Assembly (NCBI GenBank): GCA_025331565.1
Contig: JAFREQ010000039.1
Location: 4,271,001 to 4,335,000 of the forward strand
Length of the DNA stretch: 64,000 nt
Direction of reading: 5' to 3'
DNA from: Holacanthus passer
Lineage: Eukaryota; Chordata; Actinopteri; Pomacanthidae
The position numbers were made by a program, and so were the translations under genes. The notes beneath the pieces were generated by a model. That model saw only the letters and a list, made by a program, of their open reading frames with translations. It was not told where the DNA came from and made no database searches. This document shows, in pieces, positions 26,701-38,700 of the stretch (within the stretch, counting starts at the first letter, position 1; each line of letters opens with the position of its first letter).

Positions 26701-29700
26701 TGTGTTTGTGTTAAGCAGAGATTGTCTGATCGGTCTGGGCATGCTGCCCACCTCTCTGTGACACACCAGGCCTGACAGGTGTCTCAGGGTCTCTAGCTAA
26801 GGAGGAGAGGATGAGCTGGCAGTACACACACATACACAGATTTTACGGTCTCAGATTTGCACAAGGACACACAACCATGAACATAAGGCTTCACCAGACA
26901 TCCAGACATAAACATATATTCAAAAAAACACATGCACAAACAAATCCAGTTACACATCCAGACACACATACAGGTTCGGCAGAGCAGATGGCGTGACGTC
27001 GTGAAACATTTGCCATCCTTCAGCATGTCGCCTCCGTGTCTTCAGATGACAGATGAAGCCAGGGAGGGCAGCCCTTTTTGATCTGTGTGCCTCTGTGATA
27101 GCCACACCTTTCTCTCAGCGCTGAGTGTTTTCTTGGTGGTGTTAGTTCAGTAAGATGTTTTTGGAGCATGCTCAGATGCCTGATTCACAGCAACGACGTA
27201 ACAGTGAAGTCACATGAAACGCTTCTAACAAATTCCCTTTTCAAATAAACTGTTCTGAACAAGCTTGATGTGAACTTGAACCCTTGAAATCTGAGAGTGA
27301 CTCAAAATGAAGGGCTACATGTTTTTATGTTTGTTTGTCTTTCTTTTTAAAGCTGGATAACCCAGCAGCAGTTCTTTGTAGGGTACAGGGACCCTCTTCA
27401 GGAGGGCACAGTAAGAGCCTTTAGACTTGTGGGCAAACAAACTTTTCACAGCAAGTCTCATTTGGTCCTCAGTCGTCTTTGGCTGGACTGAAAACTCACT
27501 TCAAAGTTATCATCACCAACCAGCACACCAACTCAGTTCTCTGTACTGGCCGTTTCTTCAAGGGAGGGCCTTTTTTTTTAAAGAAAAATATTCAGCATGA
27601 ATATTATATTTAGGCAAGTTGTATGTTGTACTTTATATTTTGACTGAGCATATTGTCAAGTCCAAATTCTTTTTGGGGTCAGTTTTAAGATATAGAATTT
27701 CTCTAGTTTTCATATTATAAAGAGATTAAAACAATATTTTACATTTGCATGTTCAATCATTTTAAATCTAGTTTGTATAATTCGCCTTAAAAACAACAGA
27801 TGCTATAAAGACTGAAGCTGAAGACTGTATTTGTGTCTCTCTTTGTGTCTGCAGGCTCACCTGGTGGCAGCCTTTGAGAAGAGCCTGAGTAACATGACCT
27901 GCCGCCTGCAGAGCCTCACCATGACCGCTGAACAAAAGGTACAAGCGCTTAGTCCCGAATATGAAATATACCGCATTTGAACTCCATGGCAAAGGGATTA
28001 CAGGGAGGAGAAATGATTAGAAAGAGGCAACGGTTTGACACTGAAATAGTGCGGTGGAAAGTAACAATGTGGATGTCGGGGGATGCGGATTAATGGTTAT
28101 TTTTTATCTTTAAGGTTCAGTTCCTGACTCGTGTGAAAGATTTTCTACTGAAGTTTTCGTTTTCATAGGTTTTTCTTATTAAAGTTTCAGTTGTTGCCGA
28201 ATATTTCTCTAACTTTACTCCAAACCTTCACCAAAGTTGTTTGACTTGCTTAAACTACAAATCCTTTTACTTTACAGGCAAGTAAAAGTGTCCAGTTTTG
28301 CACGGGCATGCAAGGGTCCCAAAAACCCATTTTAAACCAGTGTATTCTCTAAAAATCCTCCTGCATTTATCTGCCTCAAGGTCTATTTCTCTCCCTTTTC
28401 ATACAAGTCAACTTTTCAGAAGGTTTCAGAAGAGCTCGAATGACAGTGAAGCACTGATCACACAGCAGCTGCAATATGTTCAAAGATATATCCCTACCAC
28501 AAATTATGAATACTTCCCTCTGTTCACACATCCACACACACACACTTACACACACACAGTGCTGACGAGCCTTGGCAGCTTTTTAATCCTTTATAAATTA
28601 AAGCAGACTGGGATCTGGTGGGATGTCTTTGTTAAACAAGGCTGTCCCAACTTTTAATTAAAGTAGAAACCCTATCTGCAGCCCTCAGTGGGTTTTCGGG
28701 CAAGGCAGAATAGGAGACTCCCTCTATCTGATCGTGTTGGTTCAACAGAGTAGAGCTTTTTTGTTCTAAGCAGGTGGTGCTGGGGTTGGGGCAAATCCAC
28801 TGGGAGACTCCTATCTTCTCCAAAATACCCTCCCTTCATTTTTGTCTCTCATTCCCTTCCACTGAAAACCATGCCAATGCCAGATTTAAGAATTTGTTTC
28901 CAGTGACTCAGCACTTGTGTTGATTCCACACATTTGGCAATAAAGAAAAACATTTTTTGGTGCGTCATCCTTTTTTTAAAAACGGTCTCTCTTTCCCCAG
29001 GAGTCCGAGTTGGCTGAGTTGAGGGAGACAATAGAAACACTAAAGACCCAGAACACCGACGCCCAGACAGCCATCCAGGTGGCGCTCAATGGCCCTGACC
29101 ACCTGCACAAAGGTAATGAAGAAACCAGCAGGAGATGTTGGACCAAACTCAAATCATCTGACGTTTTGAAGAGACCTTAGTGTTCCAAGAGCGGATGCAT
29201 TTTTTAGCCTGATTGGCCCCAGGGGGAATTGAACCCCTAATACTTGAAGTGTTTGTGCTGCATAGGTCACTTTGCAGCACAAAGCCTTGATTAGTCATAG
29301 AAACAACCTGAGTCAGATGTGTAATCAATTTTGTGAAATGACCTTTTTTCTCATAGCTGCTTATTAAAGCCGAGCTGACTCCAACATAGCTGAACACCAA
29401 AGTATTCATTCTTTAAATTTCCATGAAGTCAAACATTTTTTCTCTACATTTTTTTTCTGCAAAAGTCATTCAATGTCTTTTTATTCCACAATTCTGTCTC
29501 TAGCTGCTTCATTGTTAGTGGCAGAGTCTGACGTTCGGTTAGGTTATTTCTAATGCAAATCCAATATTTCCTACTGCTGCTAGTTCACATTAAAAGTGTT
29601 TAATCTGCAAAATACAGACTGGCTTCCATTTTTAAGTAGTTAATGCAACACATTTGTCAGTGTTATTAGTGATCTTTCATCAAAAATGTGCATGGAAAAC

Positions 29701-32700
29701 TATGTGAAAACAATGTGCAGCATGAAATCAGATGACGGTTGCAATTATTTTTGGGTTACATCAATATTAAAACAAGGTGAGCTTGTTAGGCTGCGCTGTA
29801 TTTCTGACAAAGTAGCTACTCAACAAGTGTTTGCTGTAGCATTAAACTGCAGTATCTGATACCACCAGTAAGTTCAGAGAGAAATTTGTAACAGCAAAAA
29901 CATATTGGTACAGGGATCATCATTGTAGGTGTATCGCATCCTTTCAGTGCACTAAGAAAGATTTTGTCTGTCATTTCCAGACCTGCGGATTAGACGGCAG
30001 CACTCATCCGAAAGCATGTCCAGTATCAACAGCGCAGCCAGTCACTCCAGCATGGGCAGCCTGGGCAAGGATGCCGAAGACAAAAAGAAGAAGAAGAAGA
30101 GCTGGGTAGGTGGAGAAACTAAAGAAACTGCCAGCATTGTGAGTCAAAAGCTGTAAAGAAAGGCTGAGTCCAAAAATGGACCAAAACAAAGCAAATCTCG
30201 GATCTGAACTGCTCAACTGCTCAAAATGCCAGAAAATCTAAAAGGCAAACTGCAGCTTCCTCCCACAAATACAAAAATGCTGTAAATAACTCCTCAACAG
30301 ATTCGCTCCGCTACTCAGGCTGAAGTGTACCTGCAGATAATGCAGCTCAGGTGTCTTCATCTCAAACTTTTCCAAACAGACATCAAGAGACTTGTATTTT
30401 TACATTTACTTTCTAGTCATTGTTTAGAAGGTGGATTTGCTGGTGAAAGACTCCTAATTCAAAAACATATGAATTATTCAGTGTCAGTTAAGCTTGTTCA
30501 AATTTACTCTATATGCCTGCATTAAAAGATTAAATGTCTTCTTTATATAGATGAAGGCATTTGCATGGATCTATGAACTAAAGCTTATTGTACTGTTGCA
30601 CCAACTGAAAGAGCTTCAAAATCAGCTAAATGCCTAAAAAGTGAAGCGTGAAATCCAAATATTCTGAATATACCTGCACATAGCTTGACCTAACCATGAG
30701 TTCAGGAGGACAGGGTTTGATTGCGGCAACTCTTCATTGAATCAACACAAAAGTAGTTTGACCATTTCTACCCCAAATAACATTTTTTTATTGCTATGAT
30801 TTGTATTTCCTTTCTTCTTCCATCTGTCATCCCTTGTGAAGTGGGCGTTGGCTCAGCAGTGTGAGTGACTCAGCCTGTGAATAATTGGTTGATCCAATGT
30901 CAAACCAGTCACTGGTCGTGATCAAGTCACCACTTACTGTCTAACTTCAAAAGTGTTTTTTTGTGTTTGGACACTTTTGAAGTTGGAGGCAGAGCATACT
31001 GGGATTCCCATAGGTCATCTGCAAAATCCTAAAATCCCATTCTCGTCTTGCTAAACGCCATCGCATTCTGCCATCATATCCCCGTTGCTAGGTTACAGTG
31101 CTGAGATGGTGTCAGCTGAGTGGCTGAGGTACCAGCAGTGAGGGTCAAGAAGAGGAGTCAACCACAGTGCAATTATTGTTTGAAATACACTTTGAATTTC
31201 ACATAAAACAGCATGCAAATTGGGTTTGGAAAGAAGCAAAGTGGCCACTAAAGTCATGGATGCTGAAGTTGAGCTTGAGAGTAGGGCAATAGCAGCCCAG
31301 AGGTTTGAAAAGTGCTAGTTGAATCTGTGTGTCAAGTGGGGAAGTCTGGGCAGAAGAGAAACACTCTCACTTCCCTCAACATCTACTGTCATAGTACTTT
31401 TGAGAACGACTCTTAATCCCTCAATTACTCAATTGATTGCTCAAGTTTGAAGGTCTAAGAAAAATTCATTTTAACTACTGTCTCTTTTTAGGAAAAACTG
31501 GTTTCTTTGCTGGATCAGTTTAAAGTGCCCAAGATGTACTTGCTCCTGCTTTGTGGTTGCAGTCGAGCCTTTTACTTTTGCTTTATACAATACACGTCTG
31601 CCATTTCCCTTTCTATGCTCACAAATGCCCACAAATCAAGGCAAAAGCCAGATTTCTTAAATGCAATACACAACTATGAAGTCCTTCTCTCTGATTTCAC
31701 TGTTCTTTGCTGCACTCTGCAATACCAGCTCAGTGTCCCTGGCTGGAGAGCTGTTATTTGCTGCAGCCCCCTGAGTCAGACAGATGACATATTAGAAGTT
31801 CTGTCTCAGCCAAAGAGCGCAGAGCCAGAGCCAGTTTTTAGACTCTGCTGCAATGCAAAACGCCTGCCCTTGAAATGAAGTGTGTGCTAACATCCCAAAT
31901 GTTCACCACTGAGAGTGACACCCTAGCCTGCTATGTTAAATGAGACCCCCCAAAAAAATTCAAGTCAGGCTCATGAATACAAATCAATCCCTTATTTAAG
32001 CAGCAATTAATTATTCATTTGCATAAATTCTGCCTTGGTGCACACATGGGTGGAGACATGGATAGAGTTGAACTAAGGTTACTGAGAAGTAAGTGAAGAG
32101 TGAGCAGAGAAGCAGCGGATCATGCTGACAGTGTGACACCGGAAGGGTGAAATAATGAATAGGTAGAGTGTCCTTCAATAAGCCAGCGGCAGGCCACGTC
32201 TGACCTGAAGTAGCCTTAAGCAGGACACTGATTCGTCATGTATGTGGAAATCTGTCATAACTCAGACAACTCAAATTGTAATCGGATAATTTGAAGTGCC
32301 AACCAATCTGGCCTCAAACTGTTTCTCCCTCAAGTCACAATTCACATGACACTGAAAAGGCCATTGCAAGATGGAATATGTCACAAGCATGGCAAAAAAA
32401 ACAACCTTTTACAACCAATTTCCACTCAAATCACATGATCTGGTCTCATTCTCAAGTGTTTAAGGTTTCAAAACAGCTACCATGTAAAATTTATTAGCAC
32501 AGCTTTAAGATGACTCATAACTTTCACAACTGATAAAGTGCCTCCCTGTCATGGCAGTAAGCATTTTGGAAAAGCTGTCATCAGGTTTTTTTAAGTGATG
32601 GACACCCATGTTCCCCTTCATAGGCTGTCAAACATCTCAAGATAAACACGGCTGTGAATGTCTGTCAAATATTCTCTATCAGACAACACGGAGATAAATA

Positions 32701-35700
32701 GATGATTAGCATGTGCTGAACGTAATCGCAATTGCAATCTTCATTATCGTCGTCCTTGCAACAGCGATAACTGTATCAGACACATTAGCAGCATTTAGCT
32801 TTAATCACTCATTAAGTGAGCAGGAGTGTGTGTTTGCGTGGCTTAACGCTGGGTGTGTTCTGCATCTTCAGGTGGCTGATTCCATCCCAGCTCAGGTCAG
32901 TGGCTCCCAGAGTGTCTTCTGTATGTGTGCTGTGGTTATCCCCCCATCCTCCCCTCCTTTGCTCCCGTATTTGTTCCTCTTTCTTCCCCTCTCAGAGCAA
33001 CCTCTTCTTTCCCTTGTCTGGAAACATCGGCATGGATGCGGCAGCCCTCCCCTGCCCTGCCCTCTTGTCCTTCCCACCTCCTTCGTCTCCTCCTCCCTTG
33101 TTCATGTTGATTGCCTGTTCCGCCCTAATTTCTAGGGTCATTAAAAAGCCTGGTCCTCCCTTCTCTTTGTCTTTCATTTCCATTTCTACTTACGGCCTTG
33201 CTTTTTGCCTCCTTCTTTACCTAAACCAGACAGTGACCATTGCTTGGAAACAGCACGGAGTGTCTTCCTGATCTGGCAGGATGTGATGTCACCAGAACTT
33301 ATTTTATAGGAACTGACATGTTGTGAGTGTAGAGGTTGGTTGGGGGCGATATTGACGTCTTTGCTCCGTTGTGTATTTGTGTTATGTGTCTTCCAGTTAC
33401 GCAGCTCCTTCAAGCAGGCGTTCAGCAAGAAGAAAACCAAATCCCAGTCGGCCCATGACGAGATGGAGGAGATGACCGACTCGCTGCCGTCCTCACCCAA
33501 ACTGCAGCACGACAACAGGCAGGGCAGCATCGCCACGCTGCGCTCTTCACCCTCCACCACAGAGTGAGTTTTTACACGTGCATCCAGTCTTACACACATA
33601 CGTATATACATAAATAACTCTTTCCCTTTCTACATACTTGCATATATCATTGCATACAAAATGAAAAACAAATACAGTTACCCTGTTTGTACTTTTCTCT
33701 AAGTCAAAATTCTTTTCATTGTTATCTTTTTGTTTTGCACAAATGTTTGTTAATCCTCACCTCACCGTTTACCTCTCTTCCGACCTCTGTGTTCATCCTT
33801 TTCTTTAACGTCTCTCCACCTGCTGTAGCAAGTGCGTTTGTGATAGCAAGTCCTCCCCCATTTGGACGCCAAAGAAAAAGCAAAACGGTCATATGGTCTA
33901 CAAGCACAGATCTCGGTAATAGGCACTGTGTGGCATGCTCCCAGGGAGTGTGTGTGCAGTGGGGTGTGTTGGTGTGACTTTCCTCTGCATCTTAACGCCA
34001 CAGACACTTGTCGGATGTCGGAGGTGATGATCTCTCTGGTTCACAAACTGGACCAGGACCTCTGAGGTGACCAGTTCCTGAAAAATAGCACTAGGCTGAA
34101 TCAAGGGTGAAAAGGATAAGCAGTAATGATTTTCTTACTCATGCCAAAATGAATTGGCTCTATGTCACTGCCAATGGGACAGCATGTGGCCATTTTGCCA
34201 ACCAGCGACAAGCATGCACGTACTGTACACATCTGCTGTGCTGTGGGGCAGCTGGTGAGATCATTTCCTTTTTAAGAAGGCTTTTCTCAGGGGCAGGAGC
34301 ATGTGGACGTTTCAGTTTTTTGACTTTCACACAGTGAACTTCACGAGTGTGACGGATTCTTGTTGTGTTTTTTGAATTAGTAAAATAGCATTGCATCTAA
34401 CTCTAGGTGTTCTATTAGCTTGTAGTGTTTATTATGTTAATAACTGAGCCATGACAATGGGACTGCTACCCCACCACCTCCTGTTTATCCCATAACAAAG
34501 GAGGTCTTCATTATAACTGCAACTTTTATACTATAGTTGTTCATTGTGCAAGCAAAGCTTTGTGAGAACCACAACTGGAACATGTCCAAAAATGAAAAAA
34601 TGATGAAGTATTGTAAATGGGAAGGATTCACTGTCCCAAATGTAAGCAGTTCCCCATTCACCTCCATGTTGTATCTGCCTGTGCGGTTTCCACCACTGAC
34701 TCCAGCTTCCCACTGAACATCAACTCTCTTGTTTCCTTTAAGTGTCTATTTTTCTCTCTCAATAGTGTGTGTGTGTTTGGTATAACCCTCGAGTGACCCC
34801 CTCCTCCTCCCTGTGTGTAATCCCGGTTGCAGGCTGTGTGAATGCACCGAAGCCGAGGCTGAGATCGTCCTCCAGCTGAAGAACGAGCTGAGGGAGAAGG
34901 AGCTTAAGCTGACAGACATCCGCCTGGAGGCACTTAGCTCCGCCCACCACCTGGACCAGATCCGAGAGGCCATGAACCGCATGCAGGTGAGATCACGTTC
35001 TCCGGCTAAACTGAGGTTACTCTTGTGCTGACTAACCTGTGGGTATCAATTTATGTTTGACACAGGTCAAACTGGAGCAGCATGCAGAATTTCCCATTTG
35101 TGAGGAGATCATGGAAGTGAAGAAGTCAAATATAAATGTCAAATTCAAATTGGCTTTAGTTCTGTTTGCCAAACATGAAGGATTCTGTATTGCCATCAGT
35201 CATGTTTATGCCCTTCTTGTATCTCATGGAGAAATTACTTTTGGTTGTGCTTCAGACAGGAAAACTACACTTCGTCTGTCCAGTTTATTTGCGCTATGGT
35301 GGTGTGTTTCTCCCTAAAGGTGTTGGAGCATGACAGCTACCAGTTAGAGAGCTAACAATGCATTTAGTGGATAGCTGACAGGGCACCAGCGGGCACCAGA
35401 AGGCAAACTAGCTGATTACTCATACACACGCACTAACGCAGAGCCTCTCACACGGCACAGCTATACACTCAACAGTGTTGCAGGCTAGCTATTAAATTGT
35501 TGTTCATGATATTGTCTCAGGGCTTTCATTCTTTTTCGGGCGGGCAGGAAAATCTTACAGCTCCTTTTCAAACCAAGAACCAACCCAGTCCAAGAACCAG
35601 CTCCAAGAACCACAGAAACTCTTCTCAGGAGCTACACAATGAACTAATGTTACCAGTCACCTCTAAACCCAGCAAAAACAGTTCAGTTTCACACTCAAAA

Positions 35701-38700
35701 ATGAAAATTTAACAGTCAATGACAGTAAAGAAATACATTTTAAGGGAAGAGTTTGACATTTTGGGAAATATACTTATATGTGTTCTTGCAGAGAGTTAGA
35801 TAAGAAGATCAGTACCACTCTCAAGTCTGTCTGGTAAATAAATTCACCATTCAGACTCGATAGCCGTTTCACTGTCAGCAATAACACTAATAAGCATATT
35901 TCCCAAAATGTCAAACTATTCCTTAAAGTCTGAAAGTCTAAACATTTTGGAAGAGTAATACAAGAAAATAAAAAAAATAAGAGAAAATGTGATACTGTGA
36001 CTTGCCAGCTAGTTTCACAAAGTACACTGGGCCTTCAAGCTGTTTCACCTCCAAAACTGTGAATTAATAAATGACTTGTCAGTGTCTCAGTTTTAAAGTC
36101 AAGGTGAACACGCTTCAGCAAGGTTGAATTAAATTGTTTAATTGCGCATGAAGCTGAATGAAAAGATACAAAGTGAAGTTTTCTCTCTGCAAATACACAT
36201 ATTTTAGTTATTTATATATTTCCTACTGATGTATTGCAGTGAGACGCCACCCATCAGTTCAAAGTAGAATGCTCAGTGGTGCTGCGTCATTTCATATTCT
36301 TAAAAGAAGCACATGTTCAAAGAACATCACCATAAATGTCTGGATAAGTGGATCTTTGTAGATGTGGATTGCCTTGTCTGTAGAAGCCTATATTCTCCTC
36401 TAAGATATGGGGATCATGTAAGGCTCCTTATCTGAGACTTACCCTTCAGTACAAAGAGAGCCTTGAAGATCAAAAAGCCGCTTACAGCCCATAATTCCAA
36501 TAATACTGATTCAGAATAACAACAGTGGGCACCCTAAATGCAGGAAAATGACCGTCTGCTGTTTGAGTAGACTTAGTGTCTTGACTGCAGTTTCTCTTCA
36601 GTTTTATATCTAATCTAATTTTCATTCTTTTGTCAATTAATAGAATGAGATCGAGGCACTGAAAGCAGAGAACGATCGTCTCAAGTCCAGCGGTAACGCC
36701 ACGCCAACGGTCACGCCCATCAAGACGGCCCGGCCACCCTCAGAGACCTCCAGCACGTCCTCATCCTCCTCACGTCAATCCTTGGGGCTGTCGCTCAACA
36801 ACCTCAACATCACTGACACCATCATGTCAGGTCAGTTCAGTGTCAGCTCTGGTGTGCGTTGATCTGAAGTGTTTGTGTAAATCAACGTTAGCAGCCTGCA
36901 GTTTTCTCTGGGAGGTGAGAACAGTGAGCGAGGGAGTGGTGGAAGTGAGTGAAATAGACTTTATGTCTTGACAAACCCAAAAATAGTACATCCTAGAATG
37001 CTCTCACTGGCCAATCAGGACAGAGTATTCAACAGAATACCCCTGGAATCTAATTTTTAGAAGGACACGTTGGCTCTTTTTTTCTTTCAAAACTGTTGGC
37101 AGGTGCGTTCAGCTAATAAGAATTAAACCTCCAAGTATAGCATTGTAAGTACCATGTTCTTACGTCTGGTTAAGCTCCAGGACACATTTTATGGTCTGCA
37201 GCAACTCTCAGGGCAGGAGGGTTTTTTTTCTGTGGCATCAACTTGGATTAGCTCTCTCCATACTTGCCTCAGTGAATGCGAGAGAATTGTGTTTGTGGAG
37301 AGAAATGATCCGGAGGAGCCACATGAAATGATGAAATAGCTGCTCTCTCTACTGCGAGGACTCACAACGCAGCAGGAGCCAGCTACACACACACATACAC
37401 ATTCATACATGGACAAGCTGAAAATCTCTCCAGGCTTGCTCCGTTTGAGAAGCGAAAGAGTTTTGTCCCTCTCACTTGTCCTGTAATTAACATAGAAGGC
37501 ACGGCTCTCTCCGAGGACTCAGGCCCTCGTTAATTGATGGAGGGATGAGCCGAGAGCAGTGACGCGTGGGAGGACGAGTGGGCCAACGGGCCGTTATCAC
37601 CCCAACACAGAACCCTCAGTTAAGGGAAGCCAGCCGAATACAAAGTACCCCCTTCCCTCTCCAAAATGGAGCCTGGGAAAAAGAGAATGAAGAGAGACTT
37701 ATGGTTCGAGCTGTCAGTGGTGTGGTTGTTGTCAAAGGTTAAAGGTGACGGGAAACTAACAAATAAGTCAAACTTGCACTAAGAAGAAACAAGAAGCACT
37801 GATTTGTGCTCAGTGGCTCAAATGTATGACTTCATGCTGCTGTATGGAGATATTAGTGTCAGGCTGATGAAAATCAAAAGTCATTTATTCCTTCAGGAAA
37901 TTCTCTCGGTTACCTGTTGATTTTGTCCCACTGTTGTCATGATACCAGAGTCCCCATCCTCTTACTGACTAAATGTTCAACTCTCAACAAACACCTTTTT
38001 CTGTTGAATGATTTTCTATCTTCACTTATTAAAAATTCTTTGTCTCTCTCCCTTAGATTTTACTTCCATTTCATTTCCTAACACACAGTCATTCCCAAAT
38101 TATCATTCTGAGCACTCACTAGAAAAACATTGATTAAATGTAAAAGTCATTATCACATGAAAGAAACCCATTAGCCATCTTTTACTTTGGAGACTGTTTG
38201 TCCATTTCCAGCTATAATTTGCCAGCAGGCAAAGTAAGAGTTTGTTTATAATGAATCAAAGCTCTGATAGATTAAAGTTGGCTGTGTTTCCTAACAGAAA
38301 GTTTTGTTTTCAGATATTTTGCTAGATGACGGCTATGAGGGCAATCTACGCAAAGAGGGCCGGAGTGTGCGAATAGTGGTTACCATCAGCAGCGGGCCAA
38401 ATACCACCAAGGTTAGTGGAAGATGTTATAATATTGCTCTCTTTCCTCAGCTACAACCACTGTAATCTTATTTCTTCTGACCCTGATGTTTTCTTGTTTG
38501 ATAACTCTTCAGGGCACACAAAGCCAGGAGTACCTGATTGGATCTATAGGTGTGAGTGGGAAAACCAAGTGGGATGTCCTGGATGGAGTCATCCGACGCC
38601 TCTTCAAGGTAAACAGACCATTGCGTGTAGGTTCAGCTCAGTTATTTAGATACATGTGTTTTTTTCACTACAGACATGTTGACTTGTCATAGTAGGAAGG

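Larger units (their letters stand above)
18022..27854 (+). other. nav3: nav3 introns between window exons 6 and 11
   Basis: Introns are 18022-18951, 19147-19690, 19744-20821, 20846-22645 and 22724-27854. The last is the longest and holds the possible repeat at 23545-23900, a poly-A at 24619, an AT-rich unique stretch at 25370-25700, the candidate first exon at 26133 and TG repeats. No other genes seen. Confidence 0.65.
27939..33396 (+). other. nav3: nav3 introns between window exons 11 and 14
   Basis: Introns are 27939-29000, 29113-29980 and 30106-33396. They hold a short CA run near 28530, the hairpin at 30943, the candidate microexon at 32872 and a C/T-rich stretch at 32935-33120 that gives overlapping spurious ORFs on both strands. 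Confidence 0.65.

Noticed and set aside
29205..29290. tRNA-like GGGGGAATTGAACCCC sequence in a nav3 intron
   Set aside because: A box B-like motif is present but no box A, no cloverleaf and no convincing SINE tail could be found.
31492..31500. 9-nt AG-GAAAAACTG-GT as the navigator VNE-type microexon
   Set aside because: It would encode EKL rather than the V(N/Y)E expected at this junction, and the donor GTTTCT is poor.
32713..33271. Overlapping ORFs of 140 and 151 codons on the plus strand near 32.7-33.3 kb
   Set aside because: They arise from a C/T-rich intron stretch that is open in several frames on both strands, with no family resemblance.
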